Assembly (NCBI RefSeq): GCF_040115645.1
Contig: NC_089553.1
Coordinates: 1,240,001 to 1,304,000, forward strand
Origin: Euwallacea fornicatus
Lineage: Eukaryota > Arthropoda > Insecta > Coleoptera > Curculionidae
Reading direction: 5' to 3'
DNA: 64,000 nt
The notes below the pieces were generated by a model, which searched no databases, had not been told where the DNA came from, and saw only the letters and a program-made list of their open reading frames with translations. Shown here piece after piece: positions 50,401-60,991 of the stretch (position 1 is its first letter; every line of letters starts with the position of its first letter). The translations under genes were made by a program, and so were the position numbers.

Positions 50401-53400
50401 CAGGAAGCATTTAATTTGACGGAACTTCTACATTAATCAGTAGAGAAATGCTAAAGAATTTACGAGTACCTCAGGGTACTTAAGAACACCCTAAGTACTT
50501 ACGAGAGAGGCGAAATAAAAGCACTAGGATTGGGCTAAATCTCATACTGGAATAGCGAATTCGCCTGGATTTTCCTATCAATAATCCCAGACCTGGACTT
50601 TTTGTGCTGAAGGGATGTCATCTTCACGGACTTGCAAATTGTTGTTAAGGATCACAGCAGCCTGCACACTAATGTTATGAGCTTCCTCAGATTCCGTAAC
50701 TTTTCACTAAATATACCAAACCAACTTTCTATTGTTCTTCTTGCTCTGCTGATTCAATAATGGAAGGCGTTTTTCTTTTCTCGTTAATAGAACCCATCAG
50801 GATGCAGACGAATTACTCTTTTTGCAGAGAAAGAATGTTGCGTTAGATACAAAAAATGTGCCGCGAAATCAATCGTTTGTGAAAAGGCTTTTGAGTAGAA
50901 AGATATCATAGATGACCATTTCTTAATGCTTGCCCTGACCCGCTGGCTTTAAACGCCACAAAATCATAATTTACGCTTGCCGCGGCTAAAGATTATGATA
51001 TCAAAATTCACCATGATTTTGTGCCTGCACTAAGGATTCGACTCTCAAATCAATGCGCCCCTAAAGCCAAACAAGGAATTCCTGACGTTGCCGAAAGAGG
51101 ATACCATTTTTCATAGCTCTATGTATTCACATTGACATATGCATGATTACGCATTTTTCAAACACCCTGTATATCATGCAGCAATTACTAAACACTAAAA
51201 AACCTCTAAGTGAAATCGTAAATGACGTGCAAACAAATCTAAAATGTGTCCTTATTTCGTTTAGGTGCATCTCTTGACCTTCTTCATGCTTTCTGTGGTC
51301 TTCCCAAATGTCACAGGGTCAACTTATGACCGGCTTGTGCACTATCGCCTGATATTTATAGTGTGGTTTGTAGCTATTATTGTACGTGTACACGGTTGTG
51401 GGAAGGAACTATAGTAATGTTGTTATAATCATCCATGGTCCGTAAAATATGGCCCCACATGGGCGAAGAAAGCGAAATGTTTGTACGTGGTATACTTATC
51501 TCTGTGCTGGCAGATAAAAGGTCGTTTTCGGAAAATTATTAATTCCTAAATCGTTTATGACGGGAAGTAACGATTTAACAACACGCGGCCTTCCCCAAAT
51601 TTACAATTATTGCTCGAATGGTAATTTCGCTGCTTGGGCGAGTACAACCCTTAATGTTAGGGTAAACGCGGTTACTCACAACAATCCAGTTTAAGATCAA
51701 TTTTTTACAAATTTTTACGTAAAAATCTCGTAATCTCGACATTTCCAAGTGCTTTCCGGTTATAATTAGCAACCACCATCGTCATCAGCATCATTATCAT
51801 CATCAAGCTGAAGAAAACCAACTGTCAATAATTAAACCTCAAATTTCGAAGCGCACTTCTCCCATCTTCAGGTCTCTCAAACGTGTTTGCTCTTTTTGCT
51901 TCGCCATAATGTCGCAACCGAAGTTTGGCACCTTCGTGTTTGGCTTTGGCTCTTTTTTACAGCAAAGCAAATACACTTAGTTAAATGGTCAATTAGTGGT
52001 GTGCACTGGCCAAACTAAAGTAGCCAGCTGTTGTTTTAAAATAAAAGGATGTGTGTGTTTTATGCAAACATCGAGTGTGAACCAGAGCTTTGCCTATAAG
52101 AATCCCAGACGTTACGGTTTAAAACATAAAACGTTTATTGGTGCCAAATCCTCGTTAATATATGGCTTTTTCACTTTTTTACTTGTCTATGATAAATCGA
52201 AATTTAATTCGTCAGATTAGCGGCGCAGGCCGAAATTGTCAAATTGAATGGGCAATTTATTTTCTGGGAAAAAAGTAACGAATTTGAATTTTCGATGTAA
52301 ATAGGTAATGAAATTACAAAATGGAAATTTGCAAGCAAATGTGCTTTGCGGTCATTTCATTGGTTGTGATTGATTGTTGCAGACGCATTCGAGAAGAAAT
52401 TTGAGCTGCTCAAATAGCCACGAAACAAAACAGACGAGTCAAGATTGGGATGAAGGTAAATCAGAAGAATTTTTATCCATTTATTCGACAGAATGGTCCC
52501 TAAGGGTGTTCCGATATTTAGGGATGATGACTGCATCGTTCTGAGACGAAAACGTTACATAAACGTATGTCTTAAATTGAGTAGTTTACGAGATACAGGG
52601 TATTGAATATTAAGGAAAATAAAATATTTTTCTTCGTATTTTCAAAATGGCCCAGGATATTTTATTGGAAGTCAGTATACCTACACAATAGTCCAAACAA
52701 TGCATTTCCCTTCTATTAAAAAAAAATCTCTGCTCATAAACGTGCGCAGGGGTTACCATGTGAATTCTTATAAAAGGGGCAGGGGGGTTACGCCACTGGT
52801 AATTTCCAAATAGAATACATTATAATAGTTGTTGAAAATGACCACCATTTGCTATAATATATGCGTCTACCCTTTTTCTCATGGACCCTAGAATACGTTC
52901 CAAAATACACGATTTCACTATAACGTCCGTTAATACTTATCCACAGTATTAATTGGCGTAAAGTAATGTTTTTTAACATCCATATAAAAAAGTAATCCCA
53001 AGGATTTCATTCCCGGAATCTGCTTGGCAAACGAATAGTTTTGGTCTACTTTTCTCCGACCTATCCAGTGACCTGCATATGCAAGATCCAGATTTTTAAC
53101 GGGGCATATGTTTTCCCTTAAAATCGAGTTATCGTATCAAAAAAACACGAGAGACAATTTTGATATGTTTTGAATCAGTTATTTAAAAAAAATATGTTTC
53201 CATTTTGGAAAGTATCAGCGGCGTTCCCTGCATTCTCCAACGAGAATTAACAAGGTAACTCCTATGCATGTCCATAGTTACAGCATTTTTCTTTAAACAG
53301 AAGGGAAATGTACTGTTTGCGCCACTGTAGTGTAGGCATACAGAGTTTCAATAAAATATCATGAATTATTTTGAAAATATGAACGAAGAAAAATATATTA

Positions 53401-56400
53401 CTTTTCTTAATATTTAACACCTTGTACCTCGGAAACAACTAATTTTAGAACATAAGTTTATATGATATTTTCGTCTTGGGACAATCCAGAGAATCAGCTC
53501 CTTAAATATCGGAACGCTTTCATGGACCGCTCCGTATTATAACCAATCTGTAATATTGGACTGCAGCTAGTGGAATGGCCGCAATGTAAATTTTCTTTCA
53601 AATTTCCATTTCATGATTGTATGACTTACTACATATTTGTAGTATCTATGTAGTTCTAAAAAAAAAAAAACTTAAAATGGTCTGATTTTGAAATCTGACG
53701 AGACGCAGGTATACTTATAGACACTTGATGTTTAATCATAATGGAGTAAGATCTATGGTTCGATTATTGACGTATTTGTGCGATCGAAAAGCTCACTTAG
53801 CACACGATTTAGTAGACGAAAAAATCTGAACGCTGTGTCACATTTTATATCACTTGTTTTATTCGAAATGAGTCATTCGACAAAATTCTCTTAGTATGAC
53901 TTATAGAGTTTTATATTGGACAATATTGGACACGACAAAATCATGAACAATCCTTTCCCTGACATCATGACTTTATCACGAACATATATTTATATGAGGG
54001 ACTTAATAAACATGTAATAGGCTATCAAATATTTGCTTTTCAACACTTTATGGATCACCATTTACCTTAAGCTTTCATATGTTTGTATGCATGGCACAAG
54101 ATTAGATAAAACTAAGGTGAAACTGATTCAAAAATAATTTTCCGAAAAATCATTTCGTGTATTTATAGAAGATTTAATGGCTTAACTAAATATTTCCCCT
54201 TTCAAGGCACGTTCTAGTCGCACTTCAGGGCGAAAAAAACTGGACTTAAAGGGGTATTTAAAAGAAGATTCACCCTCCAATTTGCATTTTCACGGGGGTT
54301 GAGAAGCGCCCAAGGAATTAGGTTTTGACTGGCACACGACCACTCTTTTGTCCACTGTAATTTATAGCCTCTTAAAATGTTACCTGTTTGTAGTGGGTAC
54401 CTGACCCAAGTAAACAAGACGTTAGCCATTATCGGGTGTTTGACTTCAATGATTCTTGGTCTGCAAGATGAGCCAATATTTGGTCATCACATTTATCTCA
54501 ATTACGTAATTTTGATTAGTCGCCACCATAAAAACTTATTTCTTGGCAGGTGAAGAATCGACTCTCGCGGAACAAATTAAGCTAATTATAATTATTTAAA
54601 TGTGCAAATGCTATACGATAATGCCCAATAAGTACTGAGTAGGTTGTATTGCACACGCCTTTAATTATGTCATATTAATTTAAAAACGTTTGTGTTCTAG
54701 GAATTTATTTGGCATTTTTTTGCCGATTTTAAGATCTAAATTTACAAATTTTGTGCTATTTTAATTGTTTTCGAAAGGAGAAATTTCAGATTTGTAAAAA
54801 AGGGAATTTTAGATTCTTTGCATTAGCACAGAACAAACAAGAACAATTGTTCTGTTTTACGCCTAAATTTAGGCAATGAATAGTATTATAAAAAAAGCGC
54901 TAAAGTGACACATTGCAGGCGATATTATTCAATGACGAGCGAGATGAGTAAGTTTGTCGGCTATTATGAAGGCCGAAGGATAAAGATTTCCGTAGAACTT
55001 TTATTTGTAGTTTTTGGCAGGTTTATGGTTATCTAAATGAGTTGTATTTTTTAACGCTTTACGTATTTACAGAATGATTGCAAATTGAAGAATTCCTATC
55101 ACCACATTTTTCTAGATATTTAGTTCTCCGGAGAGGAAAATCTCCCAGTTAAAAATTACGCTGTATCTGCCTTATTCTAATATCCTAGGAGATTTGAAGA
55201 TTTGTAATATGGTTAATCTAACGTATAACATGTGATATAACAAGTGCCTATTATGCAATTCGGGATTGAAAAGTTTTTTCCTGATCTATATTATAAGAAT
55301 GGAATCGGGATTGATATAAATTACACAGAATTTTGGATTTATGAGCCATATTGACAGGAAAATTTCGTGAATCGAATGGCACGTATTTGTGACGTCTTTT
55401 TAAAAATTTGTTACTTTTCGACGTGACAAAAATGTTATTTCTGTAAAATTTTATGACATTTCAATCTGCATTGTGTAGGTTTTTAGTATAGAACAGGTGG
55501 TGAATGAAATTTTCTTAAATATTATAACGGGTGATCGTTTGAAAAAACTCCGTAGTAGGCGATAAACCGTAAACGCAAGGCGTTGATTAAGTAATTTCTA
55601 TTTACCATCAAACATGTGACTGACAACAGGTGAATTTATCTATGACATGTCTCTAATATTTAAACGTTTATTTGAGGTTTTTTTAATGGTCATTCTTTAG
55701 TATTTTTATCAGTGTCATTCTTCAATAAATGGCGGTGAAATTGGCTGGAAAAAGAAGCCGATGCTGCTAAATCATTTATGCAGCATTGCTAAAGCACATG
55801 ACTGAAAATAGGGAGAAATAATTTTGTAAGATTCCACATTTAGAAAGAATTTAAATTTGAAATGTATGATGTTCCAGCACTCTACGATCCACATGAAAGA
55901 ACAATTTATTGCGACGACACAGGTACTGAAGTCTGCTATTGCGACCCTCTAAAAAACAACTTTTTGATTAACCCAGGAAATACATTTAGGTCATCAAACA
56001 GCTCTTTTCCAACAAAAGAAAACTTCAACCCTTTCGCTTGTCCTCTCTGTCCCTTGTTTAGACTTGGGGTGGGCAGTGGTCAACTGTACCAGGAAACGAA
56101 AAGAGTTAAACTTTAACGACTATTTCAATTTGTCAACTATTGTGTTCTTTTTTATTTCTGGTGGGAAAGCACCACAAGAGCTATCGCATTGAAAATGCGC
56201 TTTTTTACAAGATAACAATATTTGCCTACGCACTTGTATGATTTTGGAAATTTCGACCTCAAGGAGACAGCCCATTAAAAGTTATCTTTTAACCAGCTGA
56301 TTGCACGAATTGAAAAGCGTTTCTCATTCCTTATCTTCTACATTTAAAAAAAGTTGAGTAAGACAGTTTCTTACCTTGAGCGATCCTCACTGCCGGCATT

Positions 56401-56411
56401 TTAATTCTCAT
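26023..56411 (-). CDS. BCL11A/B-type C2H2 zinc-finger transcription factor (Drosophila CG9650 orthologue)
   Basis: Four-exon model of about 852 residues. Order: a C2HC finger (C30, C33, H48, C53) matching the BCL11 N-terminal finger; a serine/proline-rich exon; a C2H2 finger at 193-214 (EPSNYVCSTC ... HVQHAHG), very close to the vertebrate finger in the same place; and a LDFYSQRLRALAG motif typical of the family. Then come fingers at 499-519 and 527-547, an acidic run at about 566-593, and a C-terminal triplet at 741-761, 769-789 and 799-819. The triplet core DTCEYCGKIFKNCSNL and the linkers are almost identical to vertebrate BCL11. The family consists of nuclear DNA-binding regulators, mainly neural. 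The last finger ends in Cys rather than His. Three exons are firm and the first coding exon is a candidate. The introns hold several transposons. Confidence 0.92.
28023..29003 (-). other. BCL11 intron 3, segment next to the terminal exon
   Basis: No gene. Positions 28200-28560 are unusually GC- and CpG-rich (GGTCGGGGCGCCGTCGG), which makes this a candidate regulatory block. A solitary TACAGGAT end-motif occurs at about 28811. The longer open frames on both strands here (28203-28774) are mutual shadows in the GC-rich block and match nothing I know. Confidence 0.5.
29208..30238 (+). pseudogene. Tc1-family DD34E transposase pseudogene
   Basis: Plus-strand pieces in more than one frame. A helix-turn-helix (QVEIARNLQLRKSTVWRVI) lies near 29310-29380, then SSRTIRRRLCENSLSSYRPAK near 29550. 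The first catalytic Asp is in KFVFSDERKF near 29665. Then come HICLAVKHGG, a stop, and QHGNDLKHTSKLVKEWL, where the second catalytic Asp is replaced by Gly. The catalytic Glu is in LSPIENFWEIL, followed by a stop at 30074-30076. Spacing from the altered Asp to the Glu is 34. Stops, frameshifts and the Asp-to-Gly change show it is inactive. Confidence 0.85.
30397..31057. mobile_element. Foldback element 7 with CAGTTACTC ends, inside a Tc1 terminal repeat
   Basis: TA-CAGTTACTCAAAAAA and the reverse complement TTTTTTGAGTAACTG-TA. Arms of about 200 bp share TTTTAGAGTGCTTTTCAGGG and AAAATTTAATTTTTAGAG. Removing it joins GGAAGTA to TGTACAGTGTG, which matches the host's opposite terminal repeat base for base in length. 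No coding capacity. The ends differ from the CAGGGTG group. Confidence 0.9.
31146..32597. other. BCL11 intron 3, transposon-free stretch
   Basis: No gene or repeat recognised. Positions 31620-32170 have higher G+C than the surroundings and look like single-copy, possibly conserved, non-coding DNA. A CACCCTG motif at about 31500 has no partner. Confidence 0.4.
32598..34164 (+). mobile_element. IS630-type transposon with CAGTGTG ends, 1.57 kb
   Basis: TA-CAGTGTGTCCTAAATT at the left and the reverse of CAGCGTGTCTCAAATTTG at the right, with terminal repeats of about 145 bp (32598-32745, 34025-34164). It encodes the transposase pseudogene at 32898-33918. Its ends are of the same TA-CAGNGTG class as the foldbacks, making this family a candidate source of their transposase. 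I see no inner direct repeat of the end motif. Confidence 0.85.
32898..33918 (+). pseudogene. IS630-type transposase (DD41D-like) pseudogene
   Basis: An N-terminal ETHKVEILMMIGYGDETRTQ region, then a stop at 33039-33041, a frameshift near 33095, then the helix-turn-helix ENPHVSTRQIARELEIS with a stop (TAG, 33190-33192) before SSVARFLKTQKLHPYK. From 33241 the frame is open to 33918. The catalytic Asp residues are in VLFSDEST, WFQQDGDLHF and LTLVDYFLW. Forty residues separate the last two, one fewer than the 41 I expect for this group, with the shortfall just after QQDG. Three lesions make it non-functional as it stands. Confidence 0.85.
34165..34422. other. Spacer between two transposon remnants
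   Basis: Probably includes the end of the mariner remnant. No clear terminal repeat was matched. Confidence 0.3.
34423..34940 (-). pseudogene. Mariner transposase remnant, internally deleted
   Basis: Minus-strand reading. KKFWMAEFKHGRISLHDEL with SGRR is the mariner N-terminal helix-turn-helix end. After a deletion come YLANRKVLFHEDNAPIHTS (second catalytic Asp), a DLVHSD block (third Asp position), LSGKKFANNEEVESEVDVYF and YRWEKCVNLNG to the end. Several stops interrupt it. The motif order is that of DD34D mariner transposases. The segment carrying the first Asp is missing. Confidence 0.75.
34941..39289. other. BCL11 intron 3, distal 4.3 kb
   Basis: No coding signal. Positions 36540-36990 are relatively GC-rich and free of recognisable repeats, so they are a possible regulatory segment. 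Positions 37400-38800 are ordinary AT-rich DNA. I see no inverted repeats with the TA-CAGGGTG ends here. Confidence 0.4.
39290..39516 (-). CDS. BCL11 exon 3 (Ser/Pro-rich linker)
   Basis: Acceptor TTTCTTTTCTAG|A and donor AGTG|GTGAGT. 227 nt, entered in phase 2 and left in phase 1. The upstream exon supplies AG, making an arginine (SPR-LPAPSDLCVDG). It contains a KPIIKQERLD motif that looks like a SUMO acceptor site (IKQE), and a basic HKKSR stretch. Confidence 0.88.
39517..39884 (-). other. BCL11 intron 2 (368 bp)
   Basis: GTGAAT to CTAG, phase 2. AT-rich with no repeat recognised. The plus-strand open frame across it is a chance reading. Confidence 0.85.
39885..40179 (-). CDS. BCL11 exon 2 (N-terminal C2HC finger)
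   Basis: Acceptor TTTTGTTGCAG|CAGACG and donor CCTAG|GTGAAT. 295 nt, entered in phase 1 and left in phase 2. It encodes DILTCGVCQKPFALSDIV, then HKIQTC, which aligns with the vertebrate BCL11 first finger in cysteine and histidine spacing. A TGA immediately past the donor shows that splicing is needed. Confidence 0.9.
40180..46904. other. BCL11 intron 1, part 1 (gene-free)
   Basis: No gene recognised. It holds an unpaired CACCCTG end-motif near 42790 and two similar short blocks about 130 bp apart near 45712 and 45840 (AGATTAAAATT context), possibly decayed transposon ends. Otherwise unremarkable. Confidence 0.4.
46905..47879. mobile_element. Foldback element 8, 0.98 kb, in BCL11 intron 1
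   Basis: Outer ends TA-CAGTGTCCGTATTTTT and the reverse of CAGGGTGTCCGGTGTTTTT, each beside TA. Inner copies are CAGGGTGTTGAAGT at 47007 and a mirror ending at 47769. Arms of about 130 bp share GAGAAATGCTT and TAGCAGG. The outer ends were found by looking about 110 bp outside the inner pair. The loop carries an ACT microsatellite. Confidence 0.82.
47399..47450. repeat. ACT microsatellite
   Basis: Nearly pure (ACT)n tract with one interruption. It generates the poly-Tyr open frame at 47338 and is not a gene. Confidence 0.92.
47882..52488. other. BCL11 intron 1, part 2 (gene-free)
   Basis: No gene recognised. An unpaired ACACCCTGTATA motif lies at about 51164-51176. An interrupted trinucleotide run (ATC/ATT) lies at 51773-51806. 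The open frames near 50002-50392 match nothing I can name. Confidence 0.4.
51773..51806. repeat. Interrupted ATC/ATT trinucleotide run
   Basis: Short imperfect trinucleotide tract (CATCATTATCATCATC). Confidence 0.7.
52489..53533. mobile_element. Foldback element 9, 1.05 kb, in BCL11 intron 1
   Basis: Arms of about 215 bp (52489-52705 and 53310-53533) are inverted copies sharing GTTCCGATATTTA, GAGACGAAAA-like, ATATTTTTCTTCGT and CATTTCCC blocks. Outer ends are eroded (CAGAATGGTCC; reverse CGGAGCGGTCC-TA side). Inner copies are clear: TA-CAGGGTATTGAATATTAAG at 52596 and the mirror AACACCTTG-TA ending at 53424. Confidence 0.82.
53536..56374. other. BCL11 intron 1, part 3 (gene-free)
   Basis: AT-rich and without recognised genes or paired repeats. 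The 84-codon plus-strand frame at 55862 has no recognisable domain. Confidence 0.4.
56375..56411 (-). CDS. Candidate first coding exon of the BCL11 gene
   Basis: ATG at 56411 in a good insect start context (CAAAATG), then 12 codons reading MRIKMPAVRIAQ plus one base, ending at a consensus G|GTAAGA donor. It leaves in phase 1, exactly what exon 2 requires. A T-rich run and CTGCAG at about 56435-56455 could be an acceptor, making this a second exon behind a non-coding leader. Support is phase, donor and start context only. The peptide lacks the MSRRKQ-type co-repressor motif of vertebrate BCL11, so another promoter or exon may exist. Confidence 0.45.
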
Positions 56412-57010
56412 TTTGCCTTGCGAAAATGTCCTGCAGATCTCAAAAAAAAAACTCGACTAATTCATCGTCTAAAGAGTTGAAGCACCAACGGAAAAATCAG
56501 CAAATCAAAACGCGAAACACAACAAACTTCTGCTAAATCATCACTGTTCAGTTTGGCGCACGAAAGGAATTTGTAGTCCAAGCTCTAGTCCTAAAGTAGG
56601 ACATAAGTCCGAGACTATGTCAGCCAGTGGACCGGCTGTCAGCGTGACATACGTAAAGTAGTCCTGCGAAGGGAGGCTGAGTTTCTGGACCTTTGGCTAT
56701 CTCAATGGTCCAAACGCGTGTGCCGTATCTTCATCCACCGGCCAGCTTTCAAGCCCCATGGATACTTCGGGCCCGGTCGGCGCCGATCGTAAAAGCTCGT
56801 TCGGGCTACTTACTAGCCAGCGGTCCTGTAACGTGTGTGTAGTGCGCCAAATGGTGGTGGGGGTGCTGCGCGAGTCAGGGTGGTGGGGGTGGAGGGCTAG
56901 CGGGCATCCGGAAGTTCTGTTCCGGTATGGCTCCGGTAAGCTCTGCCGCGGTAGGATTCACTGCGAGCTTTCGCAGGATTAACGGCGAGCTTTCACGACT
57001 TTTGTTTTCT
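56412..57010 (-). promoter_or_regulatory. Possible BCL11 leader/promoter region, GC-rich
   Basis: This stretch immediately upstream of the candidate first exon is clearly richer in G+C and CpG than its surroundings, especially at 56750-57000 (GGGCCCGGTCGGCGCC). That fits a developmental-gene promoter or 5' leader. I see no unambiguous TATA box or initiator. The open frame at 56758-56982 on the other strand has no recognisable product. Confidence 0.3.
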
Positions 57011-60000
57011 TGCCTCGATTCATTCATTCCTCCTCGGCAGCTTTTTTCCTGCAAACACGACCAATAAAACTGATGCGTTTTAATCCTGCTGATAAGAATG
57101 TCGGACGACTAAATCAGGAGAATATTCCAAGCGAGTCGAGTGAATTGCTTTATGAGGGCTTCGGTCTAATTTTATCAATCTTAGGCCAATTATCGACCAC
57201 CATAAACTTTTATTGGAAGTCGGAATTGGACGATGGTTGACGAGATTTGTAGAAAATCAAATTGGGGTTTTTATTGTGGTAATTGGCACTCGAACCATGT
57301 TATCATAAGTACGGTGATTAATCTGATGAAAATTGTTATCCATGGAGAGAGGCAGGAAAAAGTTATTGTAACCGAAAAATCAGTAATGCAGAATCAACAG
57401 ATCTTTAACTTTACCTAAATTTATCAAATAGAAACCATGGAATTGGCTATCAAAGCTCAATTTTCATTTCGCTATTTTTGGGAAAAGGGTCCGCTTGGTA
57501 AACTTATCTGAATTTTGATTTTTTTGGTGTTATTGCATCACTCAAATTATTTTCAAGGAGAAGTTGCCTCATATAGTTTTATTTTTATAGACACTAAGAC
57601 GTATCGTGCTATTATCCATAAAAAAGTGACTCTTCTGACTTGTTAAGAATCCGTGAATTTTGCTTACATGACATTCTCATCATGACTCCAACTCGTGCAG
57701 AACATGATCATCGCCTGCATGAAGTTATGTTACTATTAGCAGTAAGAGATTTCTGCCTATAACCAGAGAAGTGCAAATTTTACCCTTCCTTGCGTGAAGT
57801 ATTTCGGGTTAATTGTCTCTAAAGAGAGAATTGAAATTGGCAAGAAGAGAATTGAAATTACCAAGTAACTTCGAAGTCTCTTTGACCAATTTGGACTGTT
57901 CCAGGAATAATAAACTAATATGGACAATTCGTTAACCAGCTTCATCTCCAAAAAGCTTCACTTGAAAAATTTCTACGATGTGCTATGCCCTTCTGCCGGA
58001 CTTTATAACATCAAAAAAGCCTTTATGCTATCAAATATATATGTACATGTATCTATCAGCCCTCTTCTGTCGGTTCATGTTGATCCTGGACAGAAGCTCT
58101 TAGTGGGAGCTGCTGCATGTCAGACTAGACTGGACATTAAACTTTGGACAATAATAACGTACCGTTCGCAGATTGAGAGGGAAACTCTGGCTTTAGTTAC
58201 CGGTCTAGAATATATTTTTAATTAATTTTTAGCTTCTCAAAAGATATCAGCGATACCTGGAAAGTAATCGTTTTCTGAAAACTTTTCAAACCATTGTAAT
58301 TCGTAAAATTTTTTATGGATACTTCTTAAGTCTCATTAGTCCCATACATCAACTGGCGACTGATAATTTAGCTTTAAAGGATTTCGATGTTTCCATATTG
58401 TCTCTCAGCTACAGTTAATTAAACCTGAACTGTTCTGAAAACATGCATATTTGAACGAATAAATGAGAATTTTCGGTTAAAGATTAACGATCGAAAATAT
58501 TCCTGACCAAAGTTTCTCTGAACGTGTTGCTCTGTGCCGTTGGATACGTAACTCAAATTAATAAAGTTTGTGAAGAAACAAACATTTTCGCATTTTAATG
58601 GAAAAAACCTTAGCGGTCTAAGGCGGTTGTAAGGTAAATTTCGAGTTACAGAAGAACTTATAAATCCTAAAATTGCGGTTTCTACAACTTATAAAAATCA
58701 AAAGGCTGGCTAATGTTTGCCAAGGCATTGCTGTTCCCCAATAAAAGCTAAGACAGGAAATATTTACGACGCGATATTAAACGCAGCTCAAATACCGAAA
58801 TCCCGTTGTATATCAGGTCAGACAATATCTTATGGTCATAAGTTTCTTATCAGTTTGTTTTCACAGGTTATCGTGCACATATTTTGTTTGTCTGATGTAG
58901 TGGGCTTATCTGCGATAAACGCCTTTCATACGCCACGTTTACAATCTCCACAAATCTTATATTCCACGAAATATATGACCCTCACTACCAAGAATCCTAT
59001 ATGCATCATTTTTTATGTCAATTTAGTGACCAAAATCTTGAAGGGCAAAACTTAAAATACTAAAGCTGCCTTATCAAGGCAACACAATGGACATCATTAT
59101 CTCGCAATGTAGAGTCCAAATACCGGGCGATTGGGATGTCGACAAAATTTACAACACCCAAACCCGATCAATCAAATTCTAATACCAACTAAAACCCTGG
59201 CTACTAAAATGGAATTAGTGACGTTCCACATTCAGACAGAGATAAGCGGACGAAATGCGGTTTAACAGATCGACTATAAAGTTCGGGTGTATCAAGGAAG
59301 TTGGGTCATGCTTCATAAAAAATTGTGAGAGATTCAATTTTTTTAAAGGGAAACTATCGAAAAATCCGCAAGCAAACAGCCTCTTTAAGCGGCAAATAAA
59401 AGAGTGCTCAAGCGAAGTTTCCGCAAACTTTTCACATCATAATTCATAGGGAAATTCCTCGGGAAATTACTTTGCTTTTAAACTGTTAAAAACTGTTTAA
59501 AATAATATAATTAATTTACTTTCCCTGCTTTTGGCACGCGTTTCGCTCTGCGAAAACGGGGGTGACTCAATGAATTTTCATTCGGCGGATCCAGTCTTTA
59601 ATAAATAATTTAAGGACTAATTATAACGAGGCGAGGTTTCTTATTTGTTTTTGTGTTTCAATTAAATAGTCACGTGACCGAACTTTGAGGGTTCAAAATG
59701 CAGACACACTTATTAGTACTTTAATACCAAGCTTATGGATATATCAAATTATTCTAAGCTTTCCCATTGTTCGAGACTCTTGACCCTCAAACTAGGTACA
59801 TGATAATTATCAATAATGAAAAAAAAAACACTTTTTACGAAGCTTGACAGTTATATTACTCTTCTCTCACTTCGAAGAGGGGATAGTTGTGACATGGGTC
59901 ACTAAAGGGCGCCACTTCCTGCGTCCCGACGTTCTCCCTAATGGAGGAGCCAAGCGTAAAACACGCAGGAGTCGGCTATAGTTTCCTGATAATAGTCCGT

Positions 60001-60991
60001 GATCAAATACTTCAAACCGTTTCTACAAATTTGCACTCGATGACTTGTGTTGTTTCAACAACCCCAACTCTGGCTTGTTGATTCTTTTTTACTTGTTTCC
60101 ATGCTAATGTCCCATTCCTGATACAATATTCATACGCTCCGATTATGTAGGAGGTTAGAACACGAAAAATGAAACAATAGACGAGGTGAGGTTCGATCAT
60201 TCTCGGGTCTGGCCAGCATGGACAATAAGTTGACCCGGCTCGCCCTCGTGACGTCACCGCATTCAATGCTAATCAGATCTGAAAGGTCTCATCTCTCCAG
60301 TCACTCCTCGAGATGGGTTTCATTTTTAATTTACAACGACACGGCTCGCATATAACATATAATTTTTTGCCTTGGGCTGTTTGAATAAAATATACACAGT
60401 GTGCCAATTAGGTGGAATGAAATGTTTAAAAAAGATTAGCAGATTTGAACATAAAAGACTAACATCTTAATCCTTTAATATTCTTTATATCTAGACGAGG
60501 AATGTAAGAGATTCTTTAAAGTAGTGTTTGTTTGGCGTTGAGCCTTTTTCTGGTGAAGACAAATGCGTCCCGAAAATAACGTCAAAATCAAAAGATTATG
60601 TTCCTTTAAATTGAGAATCCATCTCTAAACTGCCACTTTGGTCACTCCAGAAAGTCATGGAGCTATTCTGCATACAGATGATTGGTGCAAACTCGTTACT
60701 TCCAGACGAAATAATGATTTAATGAAAAGGTTTTTTAACGATTTTTTTTCCACGTTAATGTCATTATTGTGGCAGAAGTGCTTGCAAATATAAACATCCA
60801 AGATTACATTTCAATTTTACATTTATAGTTGAAAATGAATCATTTTCTTTCTTCAAAATAGAAAAAAAACTGATATTTATAGCTTCTTTCTTCTCATTCC
60901 CTTGCTAACATAATTTCCTAGCTCACATAATTTTCCAGATCCTAAGATATAGAAAATGAATTTGGGACATACTGTATGTTGCACCCATATA
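57011..60991. other. Gene-free stretch upstream of the BCL11 candidate first exon
   Basis: No gene recognised. Facing end-like motifs CAGTGTGCC at about 60398 and TACTGTATG at about 60970 might be the eroded ends of another small element. Open frames at 57920 and 58717 (101 and 112 codons) show no domain. Confidence 0.35.

Noticed and set aside
55862..56116. 84-codon plus-strand frame near the BCL11 start
   Set aside because: No recognisable domain, no splice or start support. The two CPLCP cysteines alone are not a zinc-binding motif.
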